From positions 3,344-67,343 of the forward strand of contig JANNNE010000123.1 in NCBI GenBank assembly GCA_031398385.1: a stretch of 64,000 nt of DNA. Reading direction: 5' to 3'. Origin of the DNA: Ideonella_A sp031398385. GTDB lineage: Bacteria; Pseudomonadota; Gammaproteobacteria; Burkholderiales; Burkholderiaceae_C. Positions 9,592 to 17,585 of the stretch are shown in pieces. Within the stretch, counting starts at the first letter, position 1, and each line of letters opens with the position of its first letter. A program made the translations under genes and the position numbers. The notes under the pieces are model-generated. The model was not told the DNA's origin. It ran no database searches and saw only the letters and a program-made list of their open reading frames with translations.

Positions 9592-9780
9592 GGCGATACA
9601 CCACCTCCGGGTGCTCGACGATTGTTCTCGGCGTGGCTGAAAACTTGAGCGGGATAAACAGGCAGAAGGCGGGCCATTTCGCCGGATGGCGCCAGCGCCG
9701 ATGCTGCGCTGCAGCGAATCTCGGCAGAGGCGCTGATTTGGCGCGAAAATGGCGGGCTTTTTTCACAGTGGGTAGCGGCA

Positions 9781-10923
9781 ATGAATTCCGAGTCGACGGC
9801 GCAATGCGCGGCACAACTGGTGATCTGGGGAGCGCTCGTGCTCGGCCTGCTGTTCGGTGCGGTCGGACAGTGGTCGCGCTTCTGCGTGCGGGGGGCGATC
9901 GCCGACTGGGTGCTGCAGCGCCAGCCCGGCCGCCTGTCGAGCTGGCTGATGGCCATACTGGTGGCCGCCATCAGCACCCAGTTGCTGATCGCCCAGGGCT
10001 TGTTCGATGCCGGCAAGAGCACTGCCTGGACCGAACGCTTCGTCTGGGCCTCGTATCTGGTCGGCGGCGTGCTGTTCGGCTACGGCATGATCCTGGCGCG
10101 CGGCTGCCCGCAGCGCAGTCTGGTCAAGGCGGGAGCCGGCGACCTGCGGGCCATCGTCACGCTGCTGGTCGTCGCGATCAGCGGCCTGATGACGGTGCGT
10201 GGCCTGTTCGCGCAGCCCAGGGCGGAATGGCTGGACAGCCGTGCGGTGACGCTCGGCGGTTCGCAGGACCTGGGCACGCTGCTGGGCACCGCAGGCGGTT
10301 TCAACCCGGCTGCGATGCGCTGGCTGATCGTCGCCGGGCTGGCAGCGGTGATCATCTGGTGGATGCTGCGCACCCGCAACGGCACCTCGGCCCGGCAATG
10401 GATCGGGGGCGCGCTGATCGGCCTGCTGGTGCCGGCGGCCTGGTATCTGACCGGCAACATCGGCTTCATCGCCGAACACCCCGACACGCTGGAGGCGGCC
10501 TGGCTGGCGACGCAGTCGCGCCGGCCGGAGGGGCTCAGCTTCATCGCACCGCTGGGCGCATCGCTGGATCTGCTGACCTTCTGGACCGACAAGAACACCG
10601 TACTCACCTTCGGCGTCGCGCTGTCGCTCGGCGTGCTGCTGGGCAGCGCGCTGTCGGCGTTGCTGCGTCGCGATTTCCGGGTCGAGTCCTTCGAATCGCC
10701 GCGCCAGCTGGTAGAGCATCTGATCGGTGCGACGCTGATGGGCTTCGGCGGCGTCACCGCGCTGGGATGCTCGATCGGGCAGGGCCTGACCGGCCTGGCG
10801 ATGCTGTCTGCGGGTGCCGTGCTGGCGGTGGCCGGCATCGTCTTCGGTGCCTGGGCCGCACTGCGGCTGCCGCTCGGCAGACGGGCGCGCGAAAAACGCC
10901 TCAGCGTCGCAGCGGCGGCCTGA
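9781..10923 (+). CDS. YeeE/YedE (TsuA-type) sulfur-compound transporter
   Basis: Polytopic inner-membrane protein of 380 aa with two YeeE/YedE (DUF395) halves. The conserved small-residue/Cys motifs are visible: VGQWSRFCVRGA near the N-terminus, ILARGCPQRSL in half one, and GGVTALGCSIGQGLTGLA in half two. Family members take up thiosulfate or related sulfur species, with the cysteines as relay residues. It is transcribed away from flhB, and its end overlaps the convergent marR gene by 23 bp. The substrate is inferred from the family. Confidence 0.88.
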   Translation: MNSESTAQCAAQLVIWGALVLGLLFGAVGQWSRFCVRGAIADWVLQRQPGRLSSWLMAILVAAISTQLLIAQGLFDAGKSTAWTERFVWASYLVGGVLFGYGMILARGCPQRSLVKAGAGDLRAIVTLLVVAISGLMTVRGLFAQPRAEWLDSRAVTLGGSQDLGTLLGTAGGFNPAAMRWLIVAGLAAVIIWWMLRTRNGTSARQWIGGALIGLLVPAAWYLTGNIGFIAEHPDTLEAAWLATQSRRPEGLSFIAPLGASLDLLTFWTDKNTVLTFGVALSLGVLLGSALSALLRRDFRVESFESPRQLVEHLIGATLMGFGGVTALGCSIGQGLTGLAMLSAGAVLAVAGIVFGAWAALRLPLGRRAREKRLSVAAAA

Positions 10924-11425
10924 TCAGCGACCGATCGGGCGCCCGCGCCCGCTCAGGGACAACGGGGTCGCCGACGAATTTGCGCAACAGGCGCATGAAC
11001 TCTGCCTGCTCGATCGCATCGAGACGACTCAGCAGCTGGCACTGAAATCGCGCCGTGGACGGCACCAGGGAATCGAGCACCTCACGACCACGCGTGGTGA
11101 GTTGCAGGCTGCGCTGGCCACGGGCCAGCAATTCGCGCTCGATCCAGCCCTTGGCGTCGAGGCGGGCTGCGATGTCGGCCGCCGTCGAGGTGTCAAGCGC
11201 GGCCTCGCGGGCCAGCGTCACCTGATCGATCCCCGGCTTGTCCTGCAGGATGCGCATCACGGCGTACTGGACTGGCGTCACCTGACGGCCCAGGCTATCG
11301 TGAAAGGCCGAGACCGCAATCTGATGGGCACGGCGTATCAGGTGTCCGGGCTGATCACGCAAGGCAATTTCGGCGGGGATTTGGCCCGCTGGCATGGCAC
11401 CCCCCGGTTCCAGCACCGCGCTCAT
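10901..11425 (-). CDS. MarR-family transcriptional regulator of the vanAB operon
   Basis: Winged-helix regulator of 174 aa. The MarR core is clear: a dimerising N-terminal helix (GHLIRRAHQIAVSAFHD), the recognition region (IDQVTLAREAALDTSTAADIAARL) and a wing (RSLQLTTRGREVL). The ATG at 11425 overlaps the vanB stop by one base, so it is the third gene of the operon. In the family such regulators usually repress their own operon and are released by the phenolic substrate. The dyad at 13522-13533 upstream of vanA is the candidate operator. A start 42 bp upstream is possible but would overlap vanB further. Confidence 0.85.
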   Translation of the reverse strand: MSAVLEPGGAMPAGQIPAEIALRDQPGHLIRRAHQIAVSAFHDSLGRQVTPVQYAVMRILQDKPGIDQVTLAREAALDTSTAADIAARLDAKGWIERELLARGQRSLQLTTRGREVLDSLVPSTARFQCQLLSRLDAIEQAEFMRLLRKFVGDPVVPERARAPDRSLIRPPLRR

Positions 11426-12390
11426 CACAGATCCAGCACCAGCAGCGCCGACTTGGAGCGTGAGCAACAGGGTGTGAACTGGTCGTTCGCGGCCTGCTCT
11501 TCGGGCGTGAGATACATATCCTTGTGGTCGGGTTCGCCCTCAAGGATGCGGGTCAGGCAGGTTCCGCAGACGCCCTGCTCGCACGATACCGGGATCTCGA
11601 CCCCTGCGGCCGACAGGGCCTGCACGATCGACTGATCCTTGCCAACCGCGACGATCTTGCCGGAGCTCGCCAGTTTGACCTCGAAGCCCGTATCCGTGTC
11701 CGACTTGACGACCTCGGCGCCGAAAAATTCGTAGTGCAGCTGATCGGCCGGCCAGCCGGCCTTGCGCGCTGCATCGAGCAGCCAGTCCATGAAACCCTTG
11801 GGACCGCAGACATACAGGTGCACGCCCGGCCGCACCGGATTCAGCAGACCCTCGATGCGCAGCTTCTGCTCGTCCGGACCATCGTCGTGGTGAAAAGCGA
11901 CCCGCTGCGCAAAGCTGGATGCCGCGATCCGCTCGCGAAAGGCGGTGCGATCGGGCGAGCGCGTGGCGTAGTGCATCTCGAACGATGCGCCGGCAACCGC
12001 CAGCCGCTCGGCCATGCACAGGATCGGTGTCACGCCGATGCCGCCGGCCAGCAGGATGCTGTGGCTCGATTCATGGGCCAGCGGGAAGTGGTTCTTCGGC
12101 GTGCTGATGTGCAGCACGTCGCCTTCATTCACCAGTTCGTGCATGGCTTGCGAGCCGCCGCGCGATGCCGTGTCGCGCAACACACCGATCAGGTAGCGAT
12201 GCCCTTCGTTGGGGTTGTTGCACAACGAATACTGGCGCGTCAGGCCGTTCGGCAGGTGCACGTCGATGTGGGACCCGGCCGAAAACGCCGGCAGCGGTCG
12301 ATCGTCGAGGTTGACGAGCTCGAAACTCGAGATGTCTTGTGCTTCGGTCCGCTTTCGGACGACGCGGACTTGCAGGTCGGACGTGTTCAT
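11425..12390 (-). CDS. vanB: Vanillate O-demethylase reductase subunit (phthalate dioxygenase reductase type)
   Basis: Electron-transfer partner of the upstream Rieske oxygenase, 321 aa. Domain order is an FMN/FAD-binding barrel (RQYSLCNNP), an NAD-binding domain (LLAGGIGVTPILCMAERL, then YVCGPKGFMD), and a C-terminal plant-type 2Fe-2S ferredoxin domain with the cluster motif CEQGVCGTC plus a distal Cys. This reductase-then-ferredoxin layout is class IA, as in VanB. It follows vanA with a 12-bp gap and overlaps the marR start. Confidence 0.92.
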   Translation of the reverse strand: MNTSDLQVRVVRKRTEAQDISSFELVNLDDRPLPAFSAGSHIDVHLPNGLTRQYSLCNNPNEGHRYLIGVLRDTASRGGSQAMHELVNEGDVLHISTPKNHFPLAHESSHSILLAGGIGVTPILCMAERLAVAGASFEMHYATRSPDRTAFRERIAASSFAQRVAFHHDDGPDEQKLRIEGLLNPVRPGVHLYVCGPKGFMDWLLDAARKAGWPADQLHYEFFGAEVVKSDTDTGFEVKLASSGKIVAVGKDQSIVQALSAAGVEIPVSCEQGVCGTCLTRILEGEPDHKDMYLTPEEQAANDQFTPCCSRSKSALLVLDL

Positions 12391-12402
12391 GGTCGGTGAT
12401 GC

Positions 12403-13455
12403 TCAGGGGTTCGCCACGGCTGGCGTCTGCTGCTGTTCTTTCTCGATGAGCCGGTCGATCATGCGTCTCGATTGCACACCACCCGAATCGATATTGAGCT
12501 TCAGCAACTGGCGCTCGGGATGGGCCAGCAGGTTCTGCTGCTGGCGCTCGAGCATCTCCAGGTCCTCGCTGAAGATCTTGTCCTGCCCTTCGCGGATGCT
12601 GGCCGTCAAGGCAGCGTCGTCCGGATTGAAATTGCGCGCCATGCCCCAGAAGTACCAGATCGAGGTCTCGGTCTCCGGGGTAATGAAGTCGACCACGATG
12701 CTCGACGCCTTGACCTTCGGATCGGCGTCGTAGCCGCCATGGCCCGCGTGAGCAACGCCAACTTCGATCATCACGTGGCTCGGTGGCGTGAAGCGGCAGA
12801 TCTGCCAACGGTCGACCGGAACGTCGTCGGCCAGCTGGTTGCCGCGCAAGGCCATCTGCCAGAACGGCGGCGGCATGATGTTTATCATGTGCCGGCTGGT
12901 GATCACCTCGTTGCCTTCGCTGACGGTCTTGGTCGGTGTTTCGTCGATTTCGCGCTGTCCGATGCTGTTCGCGTGGACATAGGTCTCGTGCGTCAGATCC
13001 ATCAGGTTGTCGATCATCAGCCGATAGTCGCAGGCGACGTGATACATGCCCCCGCCGTAGGCCCAGTCGGGCTTGCCGGCCCATTTCAGATCCGGCAGTT
13101 GCGCTTCGTCTGCCAGCGCCGGGTCGCCAGGCCACACCCAGACGAAGCCGTGGTGCTCGACTGCCGGATAGGCACGGATGGCCGGAAACCCGCGGACCCG
13201 CTGGCCCGGCATCGAGATGGTCTTGCCGTCGCAGCCCATTTCAAGACCGTGATAACCGCAGACCAGTTTGCCGTCGACGATCCGCCCGAGTGACAGCGGC
13301 GCACCCCGGTGCGGACAGAAATCTTCCAGCGCGGCAACCTTGCCCTGCGGCCCCTGGTAGAGAACCATCGACACGCCGCAGATCTTCCGGCCGAACGGTT
13401 TGTCGCAGATTTCGTCCGGCGTGCAGGCAACGTACCAGGCGTTCTTGGCGAACAT
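12403..13455 (-). CDS. vanA: Vanillate O-demethylase oxygenase subunit (Rieske)
   Basis: Rieske non-haem iron oxygenase of 350 aa, predicted to O-demethylate vanillate to protocatechuate. The Rieske 2Fe-2S ligands are CPHRGAPLSLGR (residues about 46-48) and CGYHGLEM. The mononuclear iron site is suggested by DLTHETYVH. Length and N-terminus (MFAKNAWYVACTP) match VanA. It heads the vanA-vanB-marR operon. Protocatechuate would feed the beta-ketoadipate pathway, whose last steps are encoded at 28744-31423. A close relative acting on another methoxy-aromatic cannot be excluded. Confidence 0.9.
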   Translation of the reverse strand: MFAKNAWYVACTPDEICDKPFGRKICGVSMVLYQGPQGKVAALEDFCPHRGAPLSLGRIVDGKLVCGYHGLEMGCDGKTISMPGQRVRGFPAIRAYPAVEHHGFVWVWPGDPALADEAQLPDLKWAGKPDWAYGGGMYHVACDYRLMIDNLMDLTHETYVHANSIGQREIDETPTKTVSEGNEVITSRHMINIMPPPFWQMALRGNQLADDVPVDRWQICRFTPPSHVMIEVGVAHAGHGGYDADPKVKASSIVVDFITPETETSIWYFWGMARNFNPDDAALTASIREGQDKIFSEDLEMLERQQQNLLAHPERQLLKLNIDSGGVQSRRMIDRLIEKEQQQTPAVANP

Positions 13456-13521
13456 GACGACTCCCGTCCAGGATTCCGCAGCTCCGGATGCGGAAGCCGA
13501 AAGGCGAGCCGCGTTTGAGAT

Positions 13522-13533
13522 TCAGTATACTGA
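13522..13533. promoter_or_regulatory. Candidate MarR operator upstream of vanA
   Basis: Perfect 12-bp palindrome TCAGTATACTGA, 66 bp upstream of the vanA start. It contains a minus-strand -10-like TATACT, so a bound dimer would block the vanA promoter. Assignment to the operon's own MarR protein is inferred. Confidence 0.5.
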
Positions 13534-13611
13534 TCGTAAAGCTTTTCTGATTCAGGGATCACCCTAGGTCTGCCAATCAAGCCCACGTCAGCAGGCAGCC
13601 GGCTTCTGACG

Positions 13612-13642
13612 AAAAAGGGCTGCAGCTCTGCAGCTGCAGCCC
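13612..13642 (-). terminator. Rho-independent terminator of the two-repeat periplasmic protein gene
   Basis: Perfect 11-bp stem (13617-13627 with 13632-13642) around a 4-base loop. On the minus strand it is followed directly by TTTTT (13612-13616). It lies 24 bp past the stop of the gene at 13667-14458. Confidence 0.85.
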
Positions 13643-13666
13643 CCTGTTTGCGCAACAGTGCGGCGC

Positions 13667-14458
13667 TTATTTCTTCATGGCGAGCGCTTTTTCAGTCGCT
13701 TCCGATTGCCACATGTTGGTTGTGACGTCAACCTTCTTGCCCTTCCCGGCTTCCATGCCGATCTGGATCTCGTAGCTGTTGTCGCCCTTCACCACCTCGT
13801 ATTCGAGATAGTCTTTCTCGTTGTCGTTTGTCGAGGTGATCTGGTAACCCATCTTCTTCAGCTGAGCCGCATAGGCAGCCTTGTCCTGACCCAGCGTCAG
13901 GGCCTTTTCAAGCTGCTCTTTTTCGCCCGTCCAAGCCTTCATGCGGCTGCGATCACTGAATCGATCGTTTGCCGGCACATATTTGGCCGCACGATCAACC
14001 TTGTCACCACGCATGGCCATCTTGGTTGTATCGGCGCGCCACATGTTGGAGTCGATGTCGATCTTGTTGCCCATGCGGCTGGTCTTGTCGAAGCCGATCT
14101 GGACCTCGTACGAATGACCACCCTTCACCACTTCGTATTCGACGTAATCCGGCTTGTCGGCGTTGATGGAGGTGATCTGATAGCCGCTGTCGGTCAGCGT
14201 CTTGGCGTATGCGGCCTTGTCTTGACCAGTCTTCAGCATGGCCTTGAGCGCATCCTTTTCGTTCGTCCAGGGCTTCATGTTTTCACGGTCGCTGTACACC
14301 ACGCGATCGCTTTTGGTCATCGGAGTGGTCGACATGTTCTTGTTGTCGGTCACTGCCGCCTTGTTCTTGTCATCGGCCGCATGACCGATTAGCGGTGCGA
14401 ATGCAAAAGCACCGACCACGGCAGCGCTGACGATCTTCAAATTGAGTTGGTGTCCCAT
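13667..14458 (-). CDS. Secreted protein with two tandem repeats, function unknown
   Basis: Protein of 263 aa with a clear Sec signal peptide (MGHQLNLKIVSAAVVGAFAF, cleavage after GHAA). The mature part consists of two about 100-residue repeats. Each follows the pattern DR..MK.WT.EK..L..AL..GQDKAAYA..L...GYQITS, then DY.EYEVVKG..SYE.QIG and a final NMW. The repeats are alternately basic and acidic, and I do not recognise the family. A good ribosome site (AAGGAG) precedes the ATG, and a strong terminator follows, so it is a single-gene unit. The duplication suggests a binding or structural role in the periplasm, but no function can be assigned. Confidence 0.85.
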   Translation of the reverse strand: MGHQLNLKIVSAAVVGAFAFAPLIGHAADDKNKAAVTDNKNMSTTPMTKSDRVVYSDRENMKPWTNEKDALKAMLKTGQDKAAYAKTLTDSGYQITSINADKPDYVEYEVVKGGHSYEVQIGFDKTSRMGNKIDIDSNMWRADTTKMAMRGDKVDRAAKYVPANDRFSDRSRMKAWTGEKEQLEKALTLGQDKAAYAAQLKKMGYQITSTNDNEKDYLEYEVVKGDNSYEIQIGMEAGKGKKVDVTTNMWQSEATEKALAMKK

Positions 14459-14479
14459 GTTTCGCTCCTTGTGAGGGGG

Positions 14480-14498
14480 CGGTGCCGAACCGGCACCG
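14480..14498. repeat. Short perfect hairpin in the 5' leader
   Basis: Inverted repeat CGGTGCCG / CGGCACCG with a 3-base loop, about 20 bp upstream of the start of the gene at 13667-14458. It may be a leader hairpin. There is no U-tract in the direction of transcription, so it is not a clear terminator. Confidence 0.4.
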
Positions 14499-14679
14499 TC
14501 TGTCTTCTCGCGGCAACGTCAGGATGACGTCGACCTGTGAGTACATGGTGCTCACTTGGCCGGGAACAAAATATCGGCGCTCGGCCCTTTGACGTGTCGG
14601 AGGGATCCGACCGTGGAAACCAAAGGAAACAGGCGGGACCGGCCGCAACGCCGTCGGACCACTCGTCAGATATCGGGAC

Positions 14680-14735
14680 GATGAGCGGCGGGGCGATGAG
14701 CGGCGGGGCGACGAGCGGCGGGGCGGTGAGCGGCC
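14680..14735. repeat. 15-bp tandem repeat, 3.7 copies
   Basis: Three consecutive 15-bp units of the form GAYGAGCGGCGGGGC (14680-14694, 14695-14709, 14710-14724) plus a partial fourth. They lie in the intergenic stretch between the small SOS ORF and the two-repeat protein gene. No coding role is seen. Confidence 0.8.
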
Positions 14736-14763
14736 GTTTCGCCGACGGCGGAGTCACCAACCG

Positions 14764-14850
14764 TCAGAGCCAGCGCCAGATCAGGTTGAGCCAGGCGGGC
14801 AGCCGAAGCGATCGACGCGGGGCATAGTTCTGGCGATAGGCAAACGACAT
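14764..14850 (-). CDS. 28-codon ORF directly behind a LexA-type SOS box
   Basis: Small candidate gene. The minus-strand ATG at 14850 begins a 28-aa peptide (MSFAYRQNYAPRR..., ending LNLIWRWL) that is basic in the middle and Trp/Leu-rich at the C-terminus. A GGAG ribosome site sits 5 bases before the ATG, and a perfect-arm SOS box lies 12 bp upstream of the start. The rest of the 484-bp gap between the flanking genes shows only a tandem repeat and a hairpin. The arrangement resembles SOS-induced small proteins, some of which act on the membrane or cell division, but I do not recognise this peptide and have no homology evidence that it is translated. Confidence 0.5.
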   Translation of the reverse strand: MSFAYRQNYAPRRSLRLPAWLNLIWRWL

Positions 14851-14861
14851 GACGGCTCCGA

Positions 14862-14881
14862 TACTGTATAAAACAACAGTA
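14862..14881 (-). promoter_or_regulatory. LexA (SOS) box
   Basis: TACTGT-N8-ACAGTA with perfectly palindromic 6-bp arms and an A-rich centre, matching the CTGT-N8-ACAG consensus of proteobacterial LexA. It lies immediately upstream of the ribosome site of the 28-codon ORF on the minus strand. No other gene starts nearby in either direction. Confidence 0.75.
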
Positions 14882-14942
14882 TACCAAGTCGTCAGCAGTT
14901 TGGTGCAACGGTTTGGCCCGGGCAATCGGGCGACCTGAGCGC

Positions 14943-15809
14943 TCAGCCGAGCTTGTCCTGCGTGCGGGTATCGAAGTCGCTCGCGTCATGTCGCTCGTGC
15001 AATTGGCTGGCCGGCTCGCCCCACGAGCGGTTCACCATCCGGCCCCGCCGCACCGCCGGACGCTCGGCGATCTGGTTGGTCCAGCGCTGCACATGGCGGT
15101 AATCCTGCACCTGCAGAAACTCTCCACCCTCGTACAGCAGGCCCTTGGACAAGGAACCATACCAGGGCCAGACGGCGATGTCGGCAACCGTGTAATCGCT
15201 TCCGGCCAGGTACTCGTTGTCGGCCAGGCGCCGATCCAGTACATCGAGTTGACGCTTGACCTCCATCGCAAAACGGTCGATCGCATATTCGATCTTGAAG
15301 GGGGCATAGGCATAAAAGTGCCCGAACCCTCCTCCCAGATACGGTGCACTGCCCATCTGCCAGAACAGCCAGGACAGGCACTCTGCGCGCCGCGCGGGTT
15401 CGGTCGGAAGGAAGGCACCGAATTTTTCGGCCAGATACAGCAGGATGGCACCGGACTCGAAGATCCGGATCGCAGGCTCGGCGCTGCGATCGAGCAAGGC
15501 CGGGATCTTCGAGTTCGGATTCACCTCGACAAAACCGGAGCCGAACTGATCGCCATCACCGATCTTGATCGACCAGGCGTCATATTCGGCGCCTGCATGG
15601 CCCAGCGCCAGCAATTCCTCCAGCATCACGGTGACCTTGACACCATTCGGCGTCGCCATCGAATAAAGCTGCAACGGGTGTTTGCCGACCGGCAGCTTCT
15701 TGTCGTGGGTCGGTCCGGCAATCGGGCGATTGATGCTGGCAAACTTGCCGCCGCTCTCCTTGTCCCAGGTCCATACTCTCGGCGGTGTGTAGCTGGTTGA
15801 TTCAGTCAT
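14943..15809 (-). CDS. yghU: Glutathione S-transferase, YghU-like
   Basis: Cytosolic thiol enzyme of 288 aa in the Nu-class (YghU/YfcG) group, whose members show disulfide-bond oxidoreductase and glutathionyl-hydroquinone-related activities. The N-terminal thioredoxin-like domain carries LYSMATPNGVKVTVMLEE and the cis-Pro/Glu-Ser region KIPAL...IFESGAILLYLAEK. The C-terminal helical domain has LSWLFWQMGSAPYLGGGFGHF and DYTVADIAVWPW. The start at MTESTSYTPP matches family N-termini, and an upstream extension in frame looks non-coding. It lies 110 bp downstream of the peptidase gene, same strand. Confidence 0.92.
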   Translation of the reverse strand: MTESTSYTPPRVWTWDKESGGKFASINRPIAGPTHDKKLPVGKHPLQLYSMATPNGVKVTVMLEELLALGHAGAEYDAWSIKIGDGDQFGSGFVEVNPNSKIPALLDRSAEPAIRIFESGAILLYLAEKFGAFLPTEPARRAECLSWLFWQMGSAPYLGGGFGHFYAYAPFKIEYAIDRFAMEVKRQLDVLDRRLADNEYLAGSDYTVADIAVWPWYGSLSKGLLYEGGEFLQVQDYRHVQRWTNQIAERPAVRRGRMVNRSWGEPASQLHERHDASDFDTRTQDKLG

Positions 15810-15919
15810 GGGCAATCCGTTGTCGAGGCGATGAGGGCGCCTGAAAACGGCACCCGATGCAACGACTTTAAGGCAATCATCCCGAGCGCGTGCACACGCG
15901 CAATGGCGTCCGACAGGGC

Positions 15920-16960
15920 TCAGCGTGCCAACTCGCCCGGTTGCCGGGCGGCCCATGCGTCGCGCAGCAAAGCGGTGGTTTCACTGCGCCAGGCCGGGTC
16001 GTCCAGGTACTCGGCTTCCAGCGCAACCCGCCAGGCCGATGTCGGCAGGTCCGCGTCGAGCAGGGTGCGGCCGAGGTTGATCCAGGCCGCAGCACTGTCG
16101 TGCAGCCGCGCTGCAGCGCCGAAACTGTCGGCTGCCAGCACCTTGCTGCCCGCAGCAAAGGCCGTGTTGCCCAAGCCCATCATCAGCGCCAGGTTGCCCG
16201 GCCAGCGGTTCAGCGCGCTGGCATAGACGGTTTGGGCCAGCCGCGGTGGCGCTGCGCGCTCGAAGCCGATGCTGGCATCGACCATGGCTTGTTGTTGTGC
16301 GGTCGGCGGCCAGTGACCGGGCGGTGTGACGACAAATGCCCAGCTGCCGGCCCGCGCCCAGGACAGATCGAAGATCGGAAGCGGCAGAATCTCTCGCGGG
16401 TTGACGCCCGAGCGCAATACGAACTCCTGGCGCGGCAGCGAATAGCCGACCACAACCGCGTAATGCCAGACCGGCAGCACATCGAGCCCGAGGTTCTGCA
16501 GCACCACGACCGGGTTCTCGGCCACCAGCTCACGCATGATCGCCTCCAGGGTGCCGGGAATGCGCGTCGGCACCGCCAGCGCACGCCGCGCGCCCGCCAG
16601 CATCTCGACCTGCCAGCTGCCCTGGCGCGCCGGCATGAACACCTGTTGCGCAAGCAGCTTCGGGTCGGCTTCGACGCCGCTGGCGCCAAGTGCAGTTGCC
16701 AGCGCGGCCGGTCCGCAGTCGTACGCGGTCTGTGCAAAAAACGGTGTCGAGTCGAGTTCGACCTCGTCCGGCAAGCCGGCGGGCCGATGCCTCTGCAGCA
16801 ATTGGGTGCTGGGCGATGCACAGCCACTCAGAAACGCGATCGCGGTGCCGAGCAGGGAAACCGATCCGACGGCACCCAGGCGTGCGCCGAGCAGGCCGCT
16901 GGTCGCCTGCGCAAGCCAGGTCCGCCGCTCGCGGGAAACAATGGCCAAGCGTTTCGTCAT
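15920..16960 (-). CDS. C39-like cysteine peptidase lipoprotein (PA2778-type)
   Basis: Lipoprotein of 346 aa. A basic N-terminus and hydrophobic stretch end in a lipobox (AFLSGC). A papain-like C39 domain follows, with catalytic Cys in AYDCGPAALATAL and His in WHYAVVVGY. The C-terminal third contains TPR-like helices (WINLGRTLLDADLPTSAW). The family is known as PA2778-like peptidases and is usually paired with a small PA2779-type protein, which I do not find here. Substrate unknown. Confidence 0.85.
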   Translation of the reverse strand: MTKRLAIVSRERRTWLAQATSGLLGARLGAVGSVSLLGTAIAFLSGCASPSTQLLQRHRPAGLPDEVELDSTPFFAQTAYDCGPAALATALGASGVEADPKLLAQQVFMPARQGSWQVEMLAGARRALAVPTRIPGTLEAIMRELVAENPVVVLQNLGLDVLPVWHYAVVVGYSLPRQEFVLRSGVNPREILPLPIFDLSWARAGSWAFVVTPPGHWPPTAQQQAMVDASIGFERAAPPRLAQTVYASALNRWPGNLALMMGLGNTAFAAGSKVLAADSFGAAARLHDSAAAWINLGRTLLDADLPTSAWRVALEAEYLDDPAWRSETTALLRDAWAARQPGELAR

Positions 16961-17240
16961 TCGTTGGAGTCGAAAAGGTACATGATGCCATCCGCCTCGA
17001 CATCCACCGAGTCAACGCCCAGCCGACATCGAGGCCGCCCGCTCAGCGCCCGCCCGCCCCAGGCGTCGGCTTGTCGGCAGCACCCGTCAGACCCGCCGCA
17101 GCGGTGGCCATGCGCAGCCGGTTCCGTCCATCAGTCGAGCAGAGCGGTCATGCACGGCAAGATGAGGGCGGGAAGCTGGTCTTCACGCTCTGTTTTCGAC
17201 TTCGATCCAGCGAAGCTGAGGAAACATTCGGCTCGTACCG

Positions 17241-17267
17241 TTGCACCGCTGACCCAAACGCTATGAT
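17241..17267 (+). promoter_or_regulatory. Candidate sigma-70 promoter of the cobalamin uptake operon
   Basis: TTGCAC (17241-17246) and TATGAT (17262-17267) with a short 15-bp spacer. It would start transcription about 10 bp before the riboswitch. The spacing is suboptimal, so confidence is limited. The rest of 16961-17240 shows nothing I can assign. Confidence 0.4.
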
Positions 17268-17276
17268 GTCGCCGTT

Positions 17277-17515
17277 GGTGCTTGTCGAAGCGTTCCGCCG
17301 AGACAGTTCAACGGGAATCAGGGGGGAACGGTCTTGACAGGCCCGACTTTGACCTGAGCTGCCCCCGCAACGGTAAGCGGACGGGTGCCATTGCGGTTCG
17401 GCATCCGACTCGTGACTTTCGGCCACTGGGAGGGCATCGCCATGTGCGATGCACCTGGGAAGGCGTCACGGGTAGTCTCCGTCAGCCCGGATACCGGCCA
17501 GCAAGGTGGCGCATG
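17277..17515 (+). ncRNA. Cobalamin (AdoCbl) riboswitch
   Basis: The conserved core segment GCTGCCCCCGCAACGGTAAG lies at 17358-17377, and a B12 box of the form AGCCCGGATACCGGCC lies at 17484-17499. Upstream GGGAA and CCCGACTT segments occupy the expected P3/P6 positions. It lies 70 bp before the btuB start and would shut off the operon when cobalamin is abundant. Confidence 0.93.
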
Positions 17516-17585
17516 CGCAAGCATTCGCCGTGAGGCGCCAGTCCGCGGGGAAGCGGACCAGCGCGGTTGGCCCACTCCTACCCTC

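Noticed and set aside
9592..9780. Sigma-28-like promoter for flhB (TCAAGTTT and GCCGAGAA)
   Set aside because: The spacer is only 8 bp instead of about 11, and flhB is normally not a sigma-28 gene.
16961..17150. Missing PA2779-type partner upstream of the C39-like peptidase
   Set aside because: A short minus-strand frame overlaps the peptidase start, but it is closed by stops and carries no membrane segment.
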